NCBI GenBank assembly: GCA_021791235.1 | Contig: JAJYXA010000547.1 | Coordinates: 1-7,367, forward strand | DNA from: Pseudomonadota bacterium | Lineage (GTDB): Bacteria; Pseudomonadota; Gammaproteobacteria; Burkholderiales; Thiobacillaceae | Direction: 5' to 3' | DNA: 7,367 bases | Shown here: in pieces, positions 1 to 7,367 of the stretch | Numbering within the stretch: the stretch's first letter is position 1 | Layout: each line of letters opens with the position of its first letter | Made by a program: the position numbers and the translations under genes | The notes under the pieces: generated by a model | What the model saw: only the letters and a program-made list of their open reading frames with translations | Databases searched by the model: none | Told to the model about the DNA's origin: nothing

Positions 1-181
1 GGGCGAGTTCGGCATCTACCTGGTGTCGGATGGCGCCAACAAGCCCTATCGTCTGAAAATCCGCGCGCCGGGCTATGCGCATCTGGCGGCGCTCGACGAA
101 ATGAGCCGCGGCCACATGATCGCCGATGTCGTCGCCATCATCGGCACGCAGGATATTGTTTTCGGGGAGATCGACCGCTGA
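1..181 (+). CDS. nuoD: NADH-quinone oxidoreductase subunit D, C-terminal end (partial at 5' edge)
   Basis: The frame starting at base 2 reads [11 protein letters not shown]... and ends ...[12 protein letters not shown] before a TGA at 179-181. This is the highly conserved extreme C-terminus of NuoD, the 49-kDa subunit of complex I. About 59 residues are present; the rest lies upstream of the window. NuoD is a peripheral-arm subunit that builds the quinone-binding pocket with NuoB and NuoH, where cluster N2 (in NuoB) reduces quinone. It descends from the NiFe-hydrogenase large subunit, and the GEFG, RAPG.AHL and [10 protein letters not shown] stretches seen here belong to its C-terminal core. 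It is a stand-alone NuoD end: the next gene begins in a new frame with a 1-nt overlap, so there is no NuoC-D or D-E fusion at this side. Identification is secure; the start cannot be seen. Confidence 0.97.
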   Translation, partial: GEFGIYLVSDGANKPYRLKIRAPGYAHLAALDEMSRGHMIADVVAIIGTQDIVFGEIDR

Positions 182-650
182 TGTTGTCCGTAGAATCACT
201 CGCGTTGATCGACGCCGAAGTCGCCAAATACCCCGCCGACCAGAAGCAGTCGGCGGTGATGGGTGCGCTGCGCATCGCGCAGACTGAAAAGGGCTGGCTC
301 AAGCCCGACCTGATCGAATACGTCGCGCATTATCTGGAGATGCCGGCCATCGCCGCCTACGAGGTCGCCACTTTCTACAACATGTACGACACCCAACCGG
401 TTGGACGACACAAGATCACCCTGTGCACCAATCTGCCGTGCGCGCTGATGGGGGCGAACGAGATTGCCGAGCATCTCAAAAAGAAGCTTGGCATCGGTTT
501 CGGCGAAACCACCGAGGACGGGCGCTACACGCTGAAAGAGGGCGAGTGCATGGGCGCCTGCGGCGATGCGCCGATGTGCCTGCACAACAACCATGCCATG
601 CACACGCACCTCACGCCCGAGAAGGTGTCCGAATTGCTGGACAAGCTGAA

Positions 651-654
<4 letters not shown>
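181..654 (+). CDS. nuoE: NADH-quinone oxidoreductase subunit E (24-kDa, 2Fe-2S thioredoxin-like)
   Basis: A 157-residue NuoE, close to the family's usual 160-170. The N-terminal helical part (about 1-70, including [10 protein letters not shown] at 61-70) precedes a thioredoxin-like [2Fe-2S] domain. The cluster N1a ligands are visible as C82 and C87 (CTNLPC, CX4C) and C123 and C127 (CMGAC, CX3C). Another cysteine at 133 is not part of the usual set. NuoE binds NuoF in the cytoplasmic NADH dehydrogenase module, and N1a lies within electron-transfer reach of FMN. The ATG overlaps the nuoD TGA by one base (TGATG), and GGGGAGA at 164-170 is a plausible ribosome binding site about 11 nt upstream. 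This implies translational coupling. The 3' end overlaps nuoF by 4 nt. Confidence 0.98.
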
Positions 655-1931
<1,277 letters not shown>

Positions 1932-1938
1932 GACTGCA

Positions 1939-4311
1939 ATGGCGACACTGAATATCGAAATCGACGGACGCGCGCTTCAGGTCGCAAGCGGCGACACCAT
2001 CATGGATGCGGCGAACCAGGCCGGCATCACGATTCCGCATTTCTGCTACCACAAGAAGCTGTCGATCGCCGCCAACTGCCGCATGTGCCTGGTGCAGGTG
2101 GAAAAGGCGCCGAAGCCGCTGCCCGCCTGCGCCACACCGGTGACCGACGGCATGAAGGTGTACACGCGTTCTGAATACGCGATCAACGCGCAGAAAAGCG
2201 TGATGGAGTTCCTGCTCATCAACCATCCGCTCGACTGCCCGATCTGCGACCAGGGCGGCGAGTGCCAGTTGCAGGACCTGGCGGTGGGCTATGGCGGTTC
2301 GTCGTCGCGCTACCGGGAAATCAAGCGCGTGGTGCGCGACAAGAACCTCGGCCCGCTGATCGCCACCGACATGACGCGCTGCATCCACTGCAGCCGCTGC
2401 GTGCGCTTCGGCCAGGAAATCGCCGGCGTGATGGAGCTCGGCATGCCGGGGCGCGGCGAGCACACCGAGGTGATGCCCTTTTTGGAAAACCAGGTGGCGT
2501 CCGAGCTGTCGGGCAACGTCATCGACCTGTGCCCGGTCGGCGCGCTCACCAGCAAGCCGTTCCGCTACACCGCGCGCACCTGGGAACTGTCGCGCCGCCC
2601 CTCGATCAGCCCGCACGACAGCCTCGGCTCCAACCTCGAAGTCCACGTCAAGGACAACAAGGTGATGCGCGTGCTGCCGCGCGAGAACGAGGACGTCAAC
2701 GAATGCTGGCTGGCCGACCGCGACCGCTTCTCCTATCAGGGACTCAACACGGCCGAGCGCCTGACCCAGCCGATGGTCAAGCAGGACGGCCAGTGGGTCG
2801 AAACCACCTGGCAGGCGGCGCTCGAACGCGTTGCGGATAAATTGAAAGCGATCCCCGCCGGGCAGATCGGCGCGTTGTCGACGCCGTATCGCCCGGCGGA
2901 AGAGTTGTTCCTCCTGCAGAAGCTGATGCGCGGCCTGGGCAGCGGCAACGTCGACCATCGTCTGCGGCAGTCCGATTTCTCGCTCGACGACAAGGCCCAC
3001 GGCGGCTTCTGGCTCGGCATGCCGGTGACCTACATGTCGCGCCTCAACCGCATGCTGGTGGTTGGCTCCAATCTGCGCAAGGATCACCCGCTGATGGCGC
3101 ACCGCATCCGCGAGTCGGTGCGCTGGTACGGCCAGCTCAACCTCATCAACGCGGCGGAAGACGAGTTCCTCGGCAAGGTGCACGCCAAGCGCATCGTCGC
3201 GCCTTCTCAGCTTGCCGCAGCGCTGGCCGGCGTGTGTGTCGCGCTGGCCGAACTGAAGAAACTTCCGGTGCCCGCCATCGCCGTGCACGGTATCGCCGAC
3301 GACACTGCGATGAGGATGGCCGAGAGCATCTCGGGCGGCGGCCAAGGCTCAACGGGGGAGGCGCGTGCGGTCTTCCTCGGCAACATGGCGCAGCACCATC
3401 CCGGCTATTCGCAGATCCACGCGCTGGCGCAGGAAGTGGCCAGGCTCGCCGGCGCGAGCTTCGGCGTACTGGGCGAAGCGGCCAACAGCGTCGGCGCGGT
3501 GGCGGTCGGGGCTGTTCCCGCGCGCGGCCCGCTGGGCCAGGCTGCCGTCAAGGGGCTGAACGCGCAGCAGATGCTGGCGAAACCGCTTTCCGCCTACCTG
3601 CTCCTGGGCGTCGAAGCCGAACTCGACACGCATGACCCGGTCACGGCGATGGCCAGCATCAACGCGGCGGACTTCGTCGTGATGATGTCGCCCTTCAAGG
3701 GCAAGTCACTCGACTACGCCGACGTGCTGCTGCCGATTGCGCCGTGGACCGAAACCTCGGGCACCTTCATCAACACCGAGGGCCGCGTGCAGAGCTTCAG
3801 CGCGGTGGTGAAGCCGCTCTGCGAAACCCGTCCGGCGTGGAAGGTGCTGCGCGTGCTGGGCAATATGCTGGGGCTGGCCGGATTCGACCACAACGATTCC
3901 AAAGAGGTGTTGCGCGACGCGCTGGGCGACACGCCCCTCGGCTCGGTGCAGGCCTTCCTCACCAATGAAGTCAGCGGCGTGGCCGTAACGCCGTCGCACC
4001 CGCAAGAAGGCCTGGAGCGGGTGGCCGAAGTTCCGATCTACCAGACCGACGCCGTGGTGCGCCGCTCGCCCTCGCTGCAGATGACGCAAGATGCCGCACT
4101 GCCGGTGGCGCGCATGCACAGCCGGCTGATCGCGAAGCTGGGGCTCGCGGAAAACGGCCGCGTCTCGGTGCGCCAGACCGCCAGCGCGCTGACCCTGAAA
4201 GTGCAGCGCGACGACCTGCTGCCGGACAACTGCATCCGCATCCCGAGCGGCCATCCGCTGACGGCGGGCCTGGGCCCGATGTTCGGGCCGATCACGGCGG
4301 AGCCGGTCTGA
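1939..4311 (+). CDS. nuoG: NADH-quinone oxidoreductase subunit G (75-kDa, Fe-S, molybdopterin-oxidoreductase-like)
   Basis: A 790-residue NuoG, the large peripheral-arm subunit relaying electrons from NuoF towards NuoI. The N-terminal ferredoxin domain carries N1b ligands C36, C47, C50 and C64. A His-Cys segment supplies N5 (H96, C100, C103, C109), and a ferredoxin-like segment supplies N4 (C148, C151, C154 and C198 in DLCPVGAL). From about residue 220 the protein resembles molybdopterin oxidoreductases without an expected cofactor role. The four-cysteine N7 motif found in E. coli and Thermus is absent; only C256 remains at the last-ligand position. E. coli NuoG is longer, about 900 residues. 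The ATG at 1939 is preferred because [10 protein letters not shown] is the family N-terminus; the upstream extension to 1882 overlaps nuoF. It lies 7 nt after nuoF with only a weak GAGA as ribosome binding site, and its TGA overlaps the nuoH ATG. Confidence 0.97.
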   Translation: MATLNIEIDGRALQVASGDTIMDAANQAGITIPHFCYHKKLSIAANCRMCLVQVEKAPKPLPACATPVTDGMKVYTRSEYAINAQKSVMEFLLINHPLDCPICDQGGECQLQDLAVGYGGSSSRYREIKRVVRDKNLGPLIATDMTRCIHCSRCVRFGQEIAGVMELGMPGRGEHTEVMPFLENQVASELSGNVIDLCPVGALTSKPFRYTARTWELSRRPSISPHDSLGSNLEVHVKDNKVMRVLPRENEDVNECWLADRDRFSYQGLNTAERLTQPMVKQDGQWVETTWQAALERVADKLKAIPAGQIGALSTPYRPAEELFLLQKLMRGLGSGNVDHRLRQSDFSLDDKAHGGFWLGMPVTYMSRLNRMLVVGSNLRKDHPLMAHRIRESVRWYGQLNLINAAEDEFLGKVHAKRIVAPSQLAAALAGVCVALAELKKLPVPAIAVHGIADDTAMRMAESISGGGQGSTGEARAVFLGNMAQHHPGYSQIHALAQEVARLAGASFGVLGEAANSVGAVAVGAVPARGPLGQAAVKGLNAQQMLAKPLSAYLLLGVEAELDTHDPVTAMASINAADFVVMMSPFKGKSLDYADVLLPIAPWTETSGTFINTEGRVQSFSAVVKPLCETRPAWKVLRVLGNMLGLAGFDHNDSKEVLRDALGDTPLGSVQAFLTNEVSGVAVTPSHPQEGLERVAEVPIYQTDAVVRRSPSLQMTQDAALPVARMHSRLIAKLGLAENGRVSVRQTASALTLKVQRDDLLPDNCIRIPSGHPLTAGLGPMFGPITAEPV

Positions 4312-5327
4312 TGGAGAGCGTGGGCATGGACTGGACCGCCATTCAAACCGTCGTCTGGACGCTGGTCAAGATCTTCGCGCTGGTGGTGCCGCTGATGCTG
4401 GGCGTCGCCTATCTCACCTATGCGGAACGAAAAATCATCGGCTGGATGCAGGTGCGCATCGGCCCCAACCGCGTGGGCTTCCAGGGGCTGCTGCAGCCGA
4501 TCGCCGACGCGGTGAAACTCCTGATGAAGGAAATCATCATCCCGTCCGGCGCCAACAAGGGCTTGTTCATCCTCGGCCCCATCCTCGCCATCGCGCCGGC
4601 GCTGGCGGCGTGGGCGGTGATTCCGTTCACCGACAGCCTGGTGGTGGCAAACATCGACGCCGGCCTCCTGTATGTGATGGCGGTCACCTCGATGGGCGTC
4701 TACGGCGTCATCATCGCGGGCTGGGCGTCCAACTCCAAATACGCTTTCCTCGGCGCGATGCGCTCGGCGGCGCAGATCGTGTCGTATGAGATCGCCATGG
4801 GCTTCGCGCTGGTCGGCGTGCTGATGGCGTCGCAGTCGCTCAACCTCACCGCCATCGTGCAGGGCCAGGCGGGTGGTCTGCACCAGTGGTACATCTGGCC
4901 GCTGTTCCCCTTGTTCGTCGTTTATCTGATCGCCGGCGTGGCCGAGACCAACCGTGCGCCGTTCGACGTCGCCGAAGGCGAGTCCGAGATCGTCGCCGGC
5001 TTCCACGTCGAATATTCGGGCATGGCCTTCGCGGTGTTCTTCCTTGCCGAATACGCCAACATGATCCTGGTCGCCGCGCTGACGACCCTGATGTTCCTCG
5101 GCGGCTGGCTGTCGCCGGTGACCTTCCTGCCCGACGGCATCGTCTGGTGGCTGCTGAAAACCGCCTTCGTACTGTTCCTGTTCCTGTGGTTCCGCGCCAC
5201 CTTCCCGCGCTACCGCTACGACCAGATCATGCGCCTGGGCTGGAAAGTGTTCATTCCCATCACCCTCGTCTGGATCGTCGTCGTCGGCGCCATGATGCAG
5301 ACGCCGTATGGGTATCTTTTCCATTGA
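4311..5327 (+). CDS. nuoH: NADH-quinone oxidoreductase subunit H (membrane, quinone chamber)
   Basis: A 338-residue polytopic NuoH (ND1 homologue) with about eight predicted hydrophobic segments, roughly at 12-35, 83-105, 117-139, 156-178, 192-212, 238-262, 272-295 and 313-330. It anchors the peripheral arm to the membrane and forms much of the quinone tunnel with NuoB and NuoD. Family signatures are [20 protein letters not shown] at 37-56, the acidic loop [20 protein letters not shown] from 212, with its conserved Glu/Asp residues, and [19 protein letters not shown] at 294-312. The ATG at 4311 overlaps the nuoG TGA by one base and has GGAG at 4299-4302, 8 nt away. A second in-frame ATG at 4326, preceded by GGAGAG at 4313-4318, would give 333 residues. 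Both starts are reasonable. Nothing in the conserved core is missing. Confidence 0.98.
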   Translation: MESVGMDWTAIQTVVWTLVKIFALVVPLMLGVAYLTYAERKIIGWMQVRIGPNRVGFQGLLQPIADAVKLLMKEIIIPSGANKGLFILGPILAIAPALAAWAVIPFTDSLVVANIDAGLLYVMAVTSMGVYGVIIAGWASNSKYAFLGAMRSAAQIVSYEIAMGFALVGVLMASQSLNLTAIVQGQAGGLHQWYIWPLFPLFVVYLIAGVAETNRAPFDVAEGESEIVAGFHVEYSGMAFAVFFLAEYANMILVAALTTLMFLGGWLSPVTFLPDGIVWWLLKTAFVLFLFLWFRATFPRYRYDQIMRLGWKVFIPITLVWIVVVGAMMQTPYGYLFH

Positions 5328-5334
5328 GCGCGCC

Positions 5335-5823
5335 ATGAAACGGATCACCCATTTCTTTGGCAGCCTGTTTCTGATCGAACTGCTGCGCGGCATGATGCTC
5401 ACCGGGCGCCACCTGTTCACGCGCAAGATCACGGTGCAGTACCCGGAAGAAAAAACCCCGCAGAGCCCTCGTTTCCGCGGCCTGCACGCGCTGCGTCGCT
5501 ACCCCAATGGGGAAGAGCGCTGTATCGCCTGCAAGCTGTGCGAAGCGGTGTGCCCGGCGCTCGCCATCACCATCGAATCGGAACAGCGCAACGACGGCAC
5601 CCGCCGCACCACGCGCTACGACATCGACCTCACCAAGTGCATCTTCTGCGGCTTCTGCGAGGAATCCTGTCCGGTCGACTCCATCGTCGAGACGCGCATC
5701 CTCGAATATCACGGCGAAAAACGCGGCGACCTCATCTACACCAAACCCATGCTGCTCGCAATCGGCGACCGGTACGAGGAGCAGATCGCCAGGGACAGGG
5801 CCGCGGATGCGAAGTATCGGTAG
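5335..5823 (+). CDS. nuoI: NADH-quinone oxidoreductase subunit I (23-kDa, two 4Fe-4S clusters)
   Basis: A 162-residue NuoI, an amphipathic-helix-anchored 2x[4Fe-4S] ferredoxin that carries electrons from NuoG's clusters to N2 in NuoB. The two ferredoxin motifs are [12 protein letters not shown] (C63, C66, C69, C73) and [12 protein letters not shown] (C102, C105, C108, C112), providing clusters N6a and N6b. The N-terminal [20 protein letters not shown] is the membrane-surface segment. [19 protein letters not shown] and [16 protein letters not shown] are typical of proteobacterial NuoI. I chose the ATG at 5335, 7 nt after the nuoH stop, because MKRITHFF resembles the usual N-terminus. An in-frame ATG at 5308 would add nine residues and overlap nuoH by 20 nt. 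Neither start has a strong Shine-Dalgarno sequence. The stop TAG lies next to a hairpin, and an unusually long gap follows. Confidence 0.97.
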   Translation: MKRITHFFGSLFLIELLRGMMLTGRHLFTRKITVQYPEEKTPQSPRFRGLHALRRYPNGEERCIACKLCEAVCPALAITIESEQRNDGTRRTTRYDIDLTKCIFCGFCEESCPVDSIVETRILEYHGEKRGDLIYTKPMLLAIGDRYEEQIARDRAADAKYR

Positions 5824-5839
5824 GGCACGGAGCGTGCCC
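5823..5839 (+). repeat. Perfect 7-bp hairpin at the nuoI stop codon
   Basis: GGGCACG (5823-5829), loop GAG, CGTGCCC (5833-5839) is a perfect inverted repeat whose first base is the last base of the nuoI TAG. It could form a stable RNA hairpin directly after nuoI. No run of T follows, so it is not a canonical intrinsic terminator. It could protect the 3' end of an upstream transcript segment or slow polymerase, but this is inference. The heptamer GGGCACG recurs at 5953-5959 inside the same gap. Confidence 0.7.
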
Positions 5840-5843
5840 GGGA

Positions 5844-5871
5844 GCTAGGGGTTAGGAAATAGGAATTAGGG
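5844..5871 (+). repeat. Left tandem heptad array (4 units, TAGG core)
   Basis: Four consecutive 7-nt units are readable: GCTAGGG, GTTAGGA, AATAGGA, ATTAGGG. The TAGG core falls at 5846, 5853, 5860 and 5867, exactly every 7 nt. The reverse complement aligns with 5983-6010 at 23 of 28 positions, so this is one arm of a long imperfect inverted repeat. Seven-nt periodicity is out of phase with codons, and no coding function is suggested. Confidence 0.85.
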
Positions 5872-5873
5872 AA

Positions 5874-5890
5874 GGTGCGCTACGCGCGCC
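5874..5890 (+). repeat. GC-rich 7-bp dyad just inside the left heptad array
   Basis: GGTGCGC (5874-5880), loop TAC, GCGCGCC (5884-5890). In RNA all seven positions can pair, one of them as G-U. It sits 2 nt inside the left heptad array and could be a nested hairpin in the larger structure. In a GC-rich genome, short dyads of this kind can arise by chance, so confidence is moderate. Confidence 0.5.
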
Positions 5891-5962
5891 ACTTGATTGA
5901 ACAACACGACGTACGGATGAAACGGGAGGCAGGCAAACGGAAGTCTGGTGTCGGGCACGAGC

Positions 5963-5976
5963 GATGGTTGACCATC
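5963..5976 (+). repeat. 14-nt dyad (GATGGT TG ACCATC) abutting the right heptad array
   Basis: GATGGT at 5963-5968 and ACCATC at 5971-5976 are exact reverse complements separated by TG. The dyad overlaps the first unit of the right array. It may form a small hairpin (five pairs with a four-base loop in RNA) or be a protein-binding site. No regulator can be named from the sequence. Confidence 0.5.
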
Positions 5977-6009
5977 CCTAGCCCCTAATTCCCAACTCCT
6001 AGCCCCTAG
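5975..6009 (+). repeat. Right tandem heptad array (5 units, CCTA core, opposite orientation)
   Basis: Five consecutive 7-nt units: TCCCTAG, CCCCTAA, TTCCCAA, CTCCTAG, CCCCTAG. The CCTA core falls at 5977, 5984, 5998 and 6005, with a CCCA variant at 5991, again exactly every 7 nt. This is the same repeat as the left array on the other strand, making a head-to-head pair around a core of about 103 nt. The final unit stops 3 nt before the nuoJ ATG and fills the place where a ribosome binding site would normally be. Confidence 0.85.
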
Positions 6010-6012
6010 AAA

Positions 6013-6636
6013 ATGACCTACACGACCGCAATCTTCTATTTCTTCGCCGCCATCCTGGTGTTTGCCGGCCTGCGCGTGATCACCGCGCGCAACCCGGTGC
6101 ACGCCGCGCTGTTCCTGGTGCTGGCCTTCTTCACCGCGGCCGGCCTGTGGGTGCTGCTGGAGGCCGAATTCCTCGCCATCACCCTGGTGCTGGTCTACGT
6201 CGGCGCGGTGATGGTGCTGTTCCTGTTCGTGGTGATGATGCTCGACATCAACCTGGACAGATTGCGCGAGGGCTTCTGGGATTACCTGCCGCTGGCCGGC
6301 TTCGTCGCCGTGCTGCTGATGATCGAAATGGCGCTGATCCTCGGCGGCCGCCATTTCGGGCTCGACGTGATGGCCACGCCCGCACCGCACGCCGCCGACT
6401 ACAGCAACACCAAGGAACTCGGGCGGCTGCTGTATACCGACTACGTCTACGCCTTCGAACTCGCCGCGGTGATCCTGCTGGTGGCGATCGTCGCCGCGAT
6501 CGCGCTGACGCTGCGCCGGCGCAAGGACAGCAGGTACATCGACCCCGCCGAGCAGGTGAGGGTCAAGCGCAATGACCGCCTGCGCATCGTCAAGATGCAG
6601 GCGGAGGAAAAGCAATCAGGGGAGGAGGGCGCGTGA
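6013..6636 (+). CDS. nuoJ: NADH-quinone oxidoreductase subunit J (membrane arm)
   Basis: A 207-residue NuoJ (ND6 homologue), somewhat longer than the 184-residue E. coli protein because of a charged C-terminal tail (about 168-207, rich in Arg, Lys and Glu). Five hydrophobic segments lie near 5-24, 27-48, 52-76, 91-112 and 145-167. [14 protein letters not shown] (27-40) and the glycine-containing third helix [17 protein letters not shown] (61-77) are the conserved NuoJ core. This helix is linked in structural work to coupling quinone chemistry to proton movement. NuoJ sits between NuoH and NuoK. The ATG at 6013 is preceded by CCTAG heptads and AAA, with no recognisable Shine-Dalgarno sequence. 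There is no upstream stop-start overlap either, unlike its neighbours, so translation initiation may be weak or leaderless-like after RNA processing. The 3' end overlaps nuoK by 4 nt. Confidence 0.96.
   Translation: MTYTTAIFYFFAAILVFAGLRVITARNPVHAALFLVLAFFTAAGLWVLLEAEFLAITLVLVYVGAVMVLFLFVVMMLDINLDRLREGFWDYLPLAGFVAVLLMIEMALILGGRHFGLDVMATPAPHAADYSNTKELGRLLYTDYVYAFELAAVILLVAIVAAIALTLRRRKDSRYIDPAEQVRVKRNDRLRIVKMQAEEKQSGEEGA
6619..6629 (+). promoter_or_regulatory. Strong ribosome binding site for nuoK
   Basis: The purine run GGGGAGGAGGG lies inside the 3' end of nuoJ, with GGAGG at 6621-6625, 7 nt before the GTG at 6633. It supports the GTG start and contrasts with nuoJ, which has no comparable site. 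Confidence 0.75.
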
Positions 6637-6938
6637 TTTCCTTGTCGCATTACCTGGTGCTGGGCGGCATCCTGTTCGCCATCAGCGTGCTCGGCATTTT
6701 CCTCAACCGCAAGAACGTCATCATCCTCTTGATGGCGATCGAACTGATGTTGCTGGCGGTGAACATGAACTTCATCGCGTTTTCGCACTATCTCGGCGAC
6801 ATCCACGGGCAGATCTTCGTCTTCTTCATTCTCACCGTCGCCGCGGCGGAATCCGCCATCGGCCTGGCGATCCTGGTGGTGCTGTTCCGCAACCTGCGCA
6901 CGATCAATGTCGATGACCTCGACCACCTGAAAGGCTGA
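6633..6938 (+). CDS. nuoK: NADH-quinone oxidoreductase subunit K (membrane arm, ND4L-like)
   Basis: A 101-residue NuoK, the usual length for the family (100-101). It has three transmembrane segments, roughly at 4-23, 29-52 and 60-86. The two conserved membrane glutamates of the proton-translocation path are present: E37 in [13 protein letters not shown] and E73 in [12 protein letters not shown], equivalent to E36 and E72 of E. coli. NuoK packs between NuoJ and NuoN in the membrane arm. The start is a GTG overlapping the nuoJ TGA by 4 nt (GTGA), supported by a strong purine-rich ribosome binding site and by the family N-terminus ISLSHYLVL. Tight coupling with nuoJ is likely. The stop is followed closely by nuoL. 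Confidence 0.98.
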   Translation: MISLSHYLVLGGILFAISVLGIFLNRKNVIILLMAIELMLLAVNMNFIAFSHYLGDIHGQIFVFFILTVAAAESAIGLAILVVLFRNLRTINVDDLDHLKG

Positions 6939-6943
6939 TGCGG

Positions 6944-7367
6944 ATGGACATGCAGACGCTCTATCTCATCGTGCCGCTGGCGCCGCTCTTCGGCGCGATC
7001 GTCGCGGGCCTGTTCGGCCGTCTCGTCGGCCGCAGCGGCGCGCACGTCGTCACCATCGCCGGCGTGGCGGTGTCGCTGATCGCATCGGTGCTGGTGTTCC
7101 AGGACGTGCTGGCCGGGCACACTTACAACGGCACGGTCTACACCTGGATGGCGCTGGGGGATCTGCGTTTCGAGGTCGGCTTCCTGATCGATTCGCTCAC
7201 CGCGATGATGATGCTGGTCGTCACCTTCGTCTCGCTGATGGTGCACGTCTACACCATCGGCTACATGCACGACGATCCGGGCTATCAGCGTTTCTTCAGC
7301 TACATCTCGCTGTTCACCTTCTCGATGCTGATGCTGGTGATGAGCAACAACTTCCTGCAGCTGTTCT
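6944..7367 (+). CDS. nuoL: NADH-quinone oxidoreductase subunit L, N-terminal part (truncated by window edge)
   Basis: The frame is open from just after nuoK to the window edge and encodes about 141 residues of NuoL (ND5 homologue), the distal antiporter-like proton-pumping subunit. LYLIVPLAPLFGAIVAG is the first membrane helix. FLIDSLTAMMMLVV (80-93) and HVYTIGYMHDDPGYQRFFSY (101-120) are hallmark NuoL stretches. The frame ends at SNNFLQLF, just before the conserved GWE glutamate helix, which lies outside. Three in-frame ATGs compete. The one at 6938 overlaps the nuoK stop by one base. The one at 6944 has AAAGG at 6930-6934, 9 nt upstream, and was chosen for that spacing. The one at 6950 gives the compact MQTLYLIVP. 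The difference is at most four residues. Full-length NuoL is about 610-680 residues. Confidence 0.96.
   Translation, partial: MDMQTLYLIVPLAPLFGAIVAGLFGRLVGRSGAHVVTIAGVAVSLIASVLVFQDVLAGHTYNGTVYTWMALGDLRFEVGFLIDSLTAMMMLVVTFVSLMVHVYTIGYMHDDPGYQRFFSYISLFTFSMLMLVMSNNFLQLF

Larger units (their letters stand above)
5824..6012. other. 189-nt nuoI-nuoJ intergenic region holding an inverted heptad-repeat element
   Basis: This is the only sizeable noncoding gap in an otherwise overlapping or nearly abutting operon. From left to right it contains a perfect hairpin at the nuoI stop, four tandem 7-nt units of the TAGG type, a GC-rich dyad, about 70 nt without obvious structure, a 14-nt dyad, and five tandem 7-nt units of the CCTA type. 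The last unit ends 3 nt before the nuoJ ATG. The two 7-nt arrays face each other, so the whole region could fold as one long imperfect stem-loop in RNA. I see no convincing promoter, no T-run terminator, no tRNA and no credible small gene. Its arrangement suggests an inserted repeat unit; that origin is an inference. Confidence 0.8.

Noticed and set aside
423..650. N-terminal extension of nuoF to the in-frame ATG at 423
   Set aside because: This stretch lies wholly within nuoE in another frame and encodes an Arg-rich sequence unlike NuoF. The ATG at 651 gives the family N-terminus and a 4-nt overlap.
4038..5432. 464-codon minus-strand frame opposite nuoG, nuoH and nuoI
   Set aside because: Spans three well-supported genes and has an Asp/His/Gln/Arg-rich composition typical of antisense shadows.
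5823..5839. Intrinsic transcription terminator after nuoI
   Set aside because: The hairpin is perfect but is followed by CGGGAG... with no T-run, so it does not fit a rho-independent terminator. A terminator here would also cut off the downstream complex I genes.
5893..5921. Possible sigma-70 promoter in the gap (TTGATT, 17-nt spacer, GATGAA)
   Set aside because: The -10 matches only three of six consensus positions. The nearby TTGACC at 5968-5973 has no -10 at suitable spacing. Not strong enough to annotate.
5917..5988. A 23-codon open frame in the nuoI-nuoJ gap starting MKREAGKRKS and ending in the right heptad array
   Set aside because: No convincing ribosome binding site, a stop formed by the repeat units, and no recognisable protein features. 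More likely a chance frame in the repeat core.
5866..6615. 249-codon minus-strand frame opposite nuoJ and the gap
   Set aside because: His/Gln/Asp-rich antisense translation typical of the complement of a GC-rich membrane protein gene. The part over the gap translates the heptads. nuoJ on the + strand is the clear gene.

Overview
This window is a GC-rich stretch of a bacterial chromosome. It carries the middle of one operon for the proton-pumping NADH:quinone oxidoreductase (respiratory complex I, NDH-1). All genes are on the + strand in the canonical order nuoD (3' end only), nuoE, nuoF, nuoG, nuoH, nuoI, nuoJ, nuoK, nuoL (5' end only). Separate nuoD and nuoE, the very conserved NuoF, NuoH and NuoI sequences, a roughly 790-residue NuoG without N7 cluster ligands, and the charged NuoJ tail fit a betaproteobacterium, possibly a Thiobacillus/Nitrosomonadales-type lineage. 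That placement is from recalled family resemblance, not from a search.

Layout. Positions 1-181 encode the NuoD C-terminus. Positions 181-4311 hold the electron-input (N) module: NuoE (2Fe-2S N1a), NuoF (FMN, NADH site, 4Fe-4S N3) and NuoG (N1b, N4, N5). NuoH (4311-5327) is the membrane subunit forming part of the quinone chamber. NuoI (5335-5823) carries the last two 4Fe-4S clusters, N6a and N6b. NuoJ, NuoK and the start of NuoL (6013 to the end) belong to the proton-pumping membrane arm; nuoM and nuoN presumably follow outside the window. Electrons run NADH to FMN (NuoF), through the Fe-S chain of NuoF, NuoG and NuoI, to quinone at the NuoD/NuoB/NuoH interface. The energy released drives proton translocation through NuoH, J, K, L, M and N.

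The genes are tightly packed. Stops and starts overlap by 1 or 4 nt at nuoD/E, E/F, G/H and J/K, and gaps of 5-7 nt separate nuoF/G, nuoH/I and nuoK/L. The one exception is a 189-nt noncoding gap between nuoI and nuoJ. It contains a 7-bp perfect hairpin at the nuoI stop and two facing arrays of a 7-nt repeat (TAGG every 7 nt on the left, CCTA every 7 nt on the right) enclosing a core of about 100 nt that has its own dyads. The right array ends 3 nt before the nuoJ ATG and leaves that gene without a recognisable Shine-Dalgarno sequence. This element looks like an inserted repeat and is the only part of the window not explained by standard complex I genes. I found no RNA genes, CRISPR arrays, transposase genes or novel protein system here.
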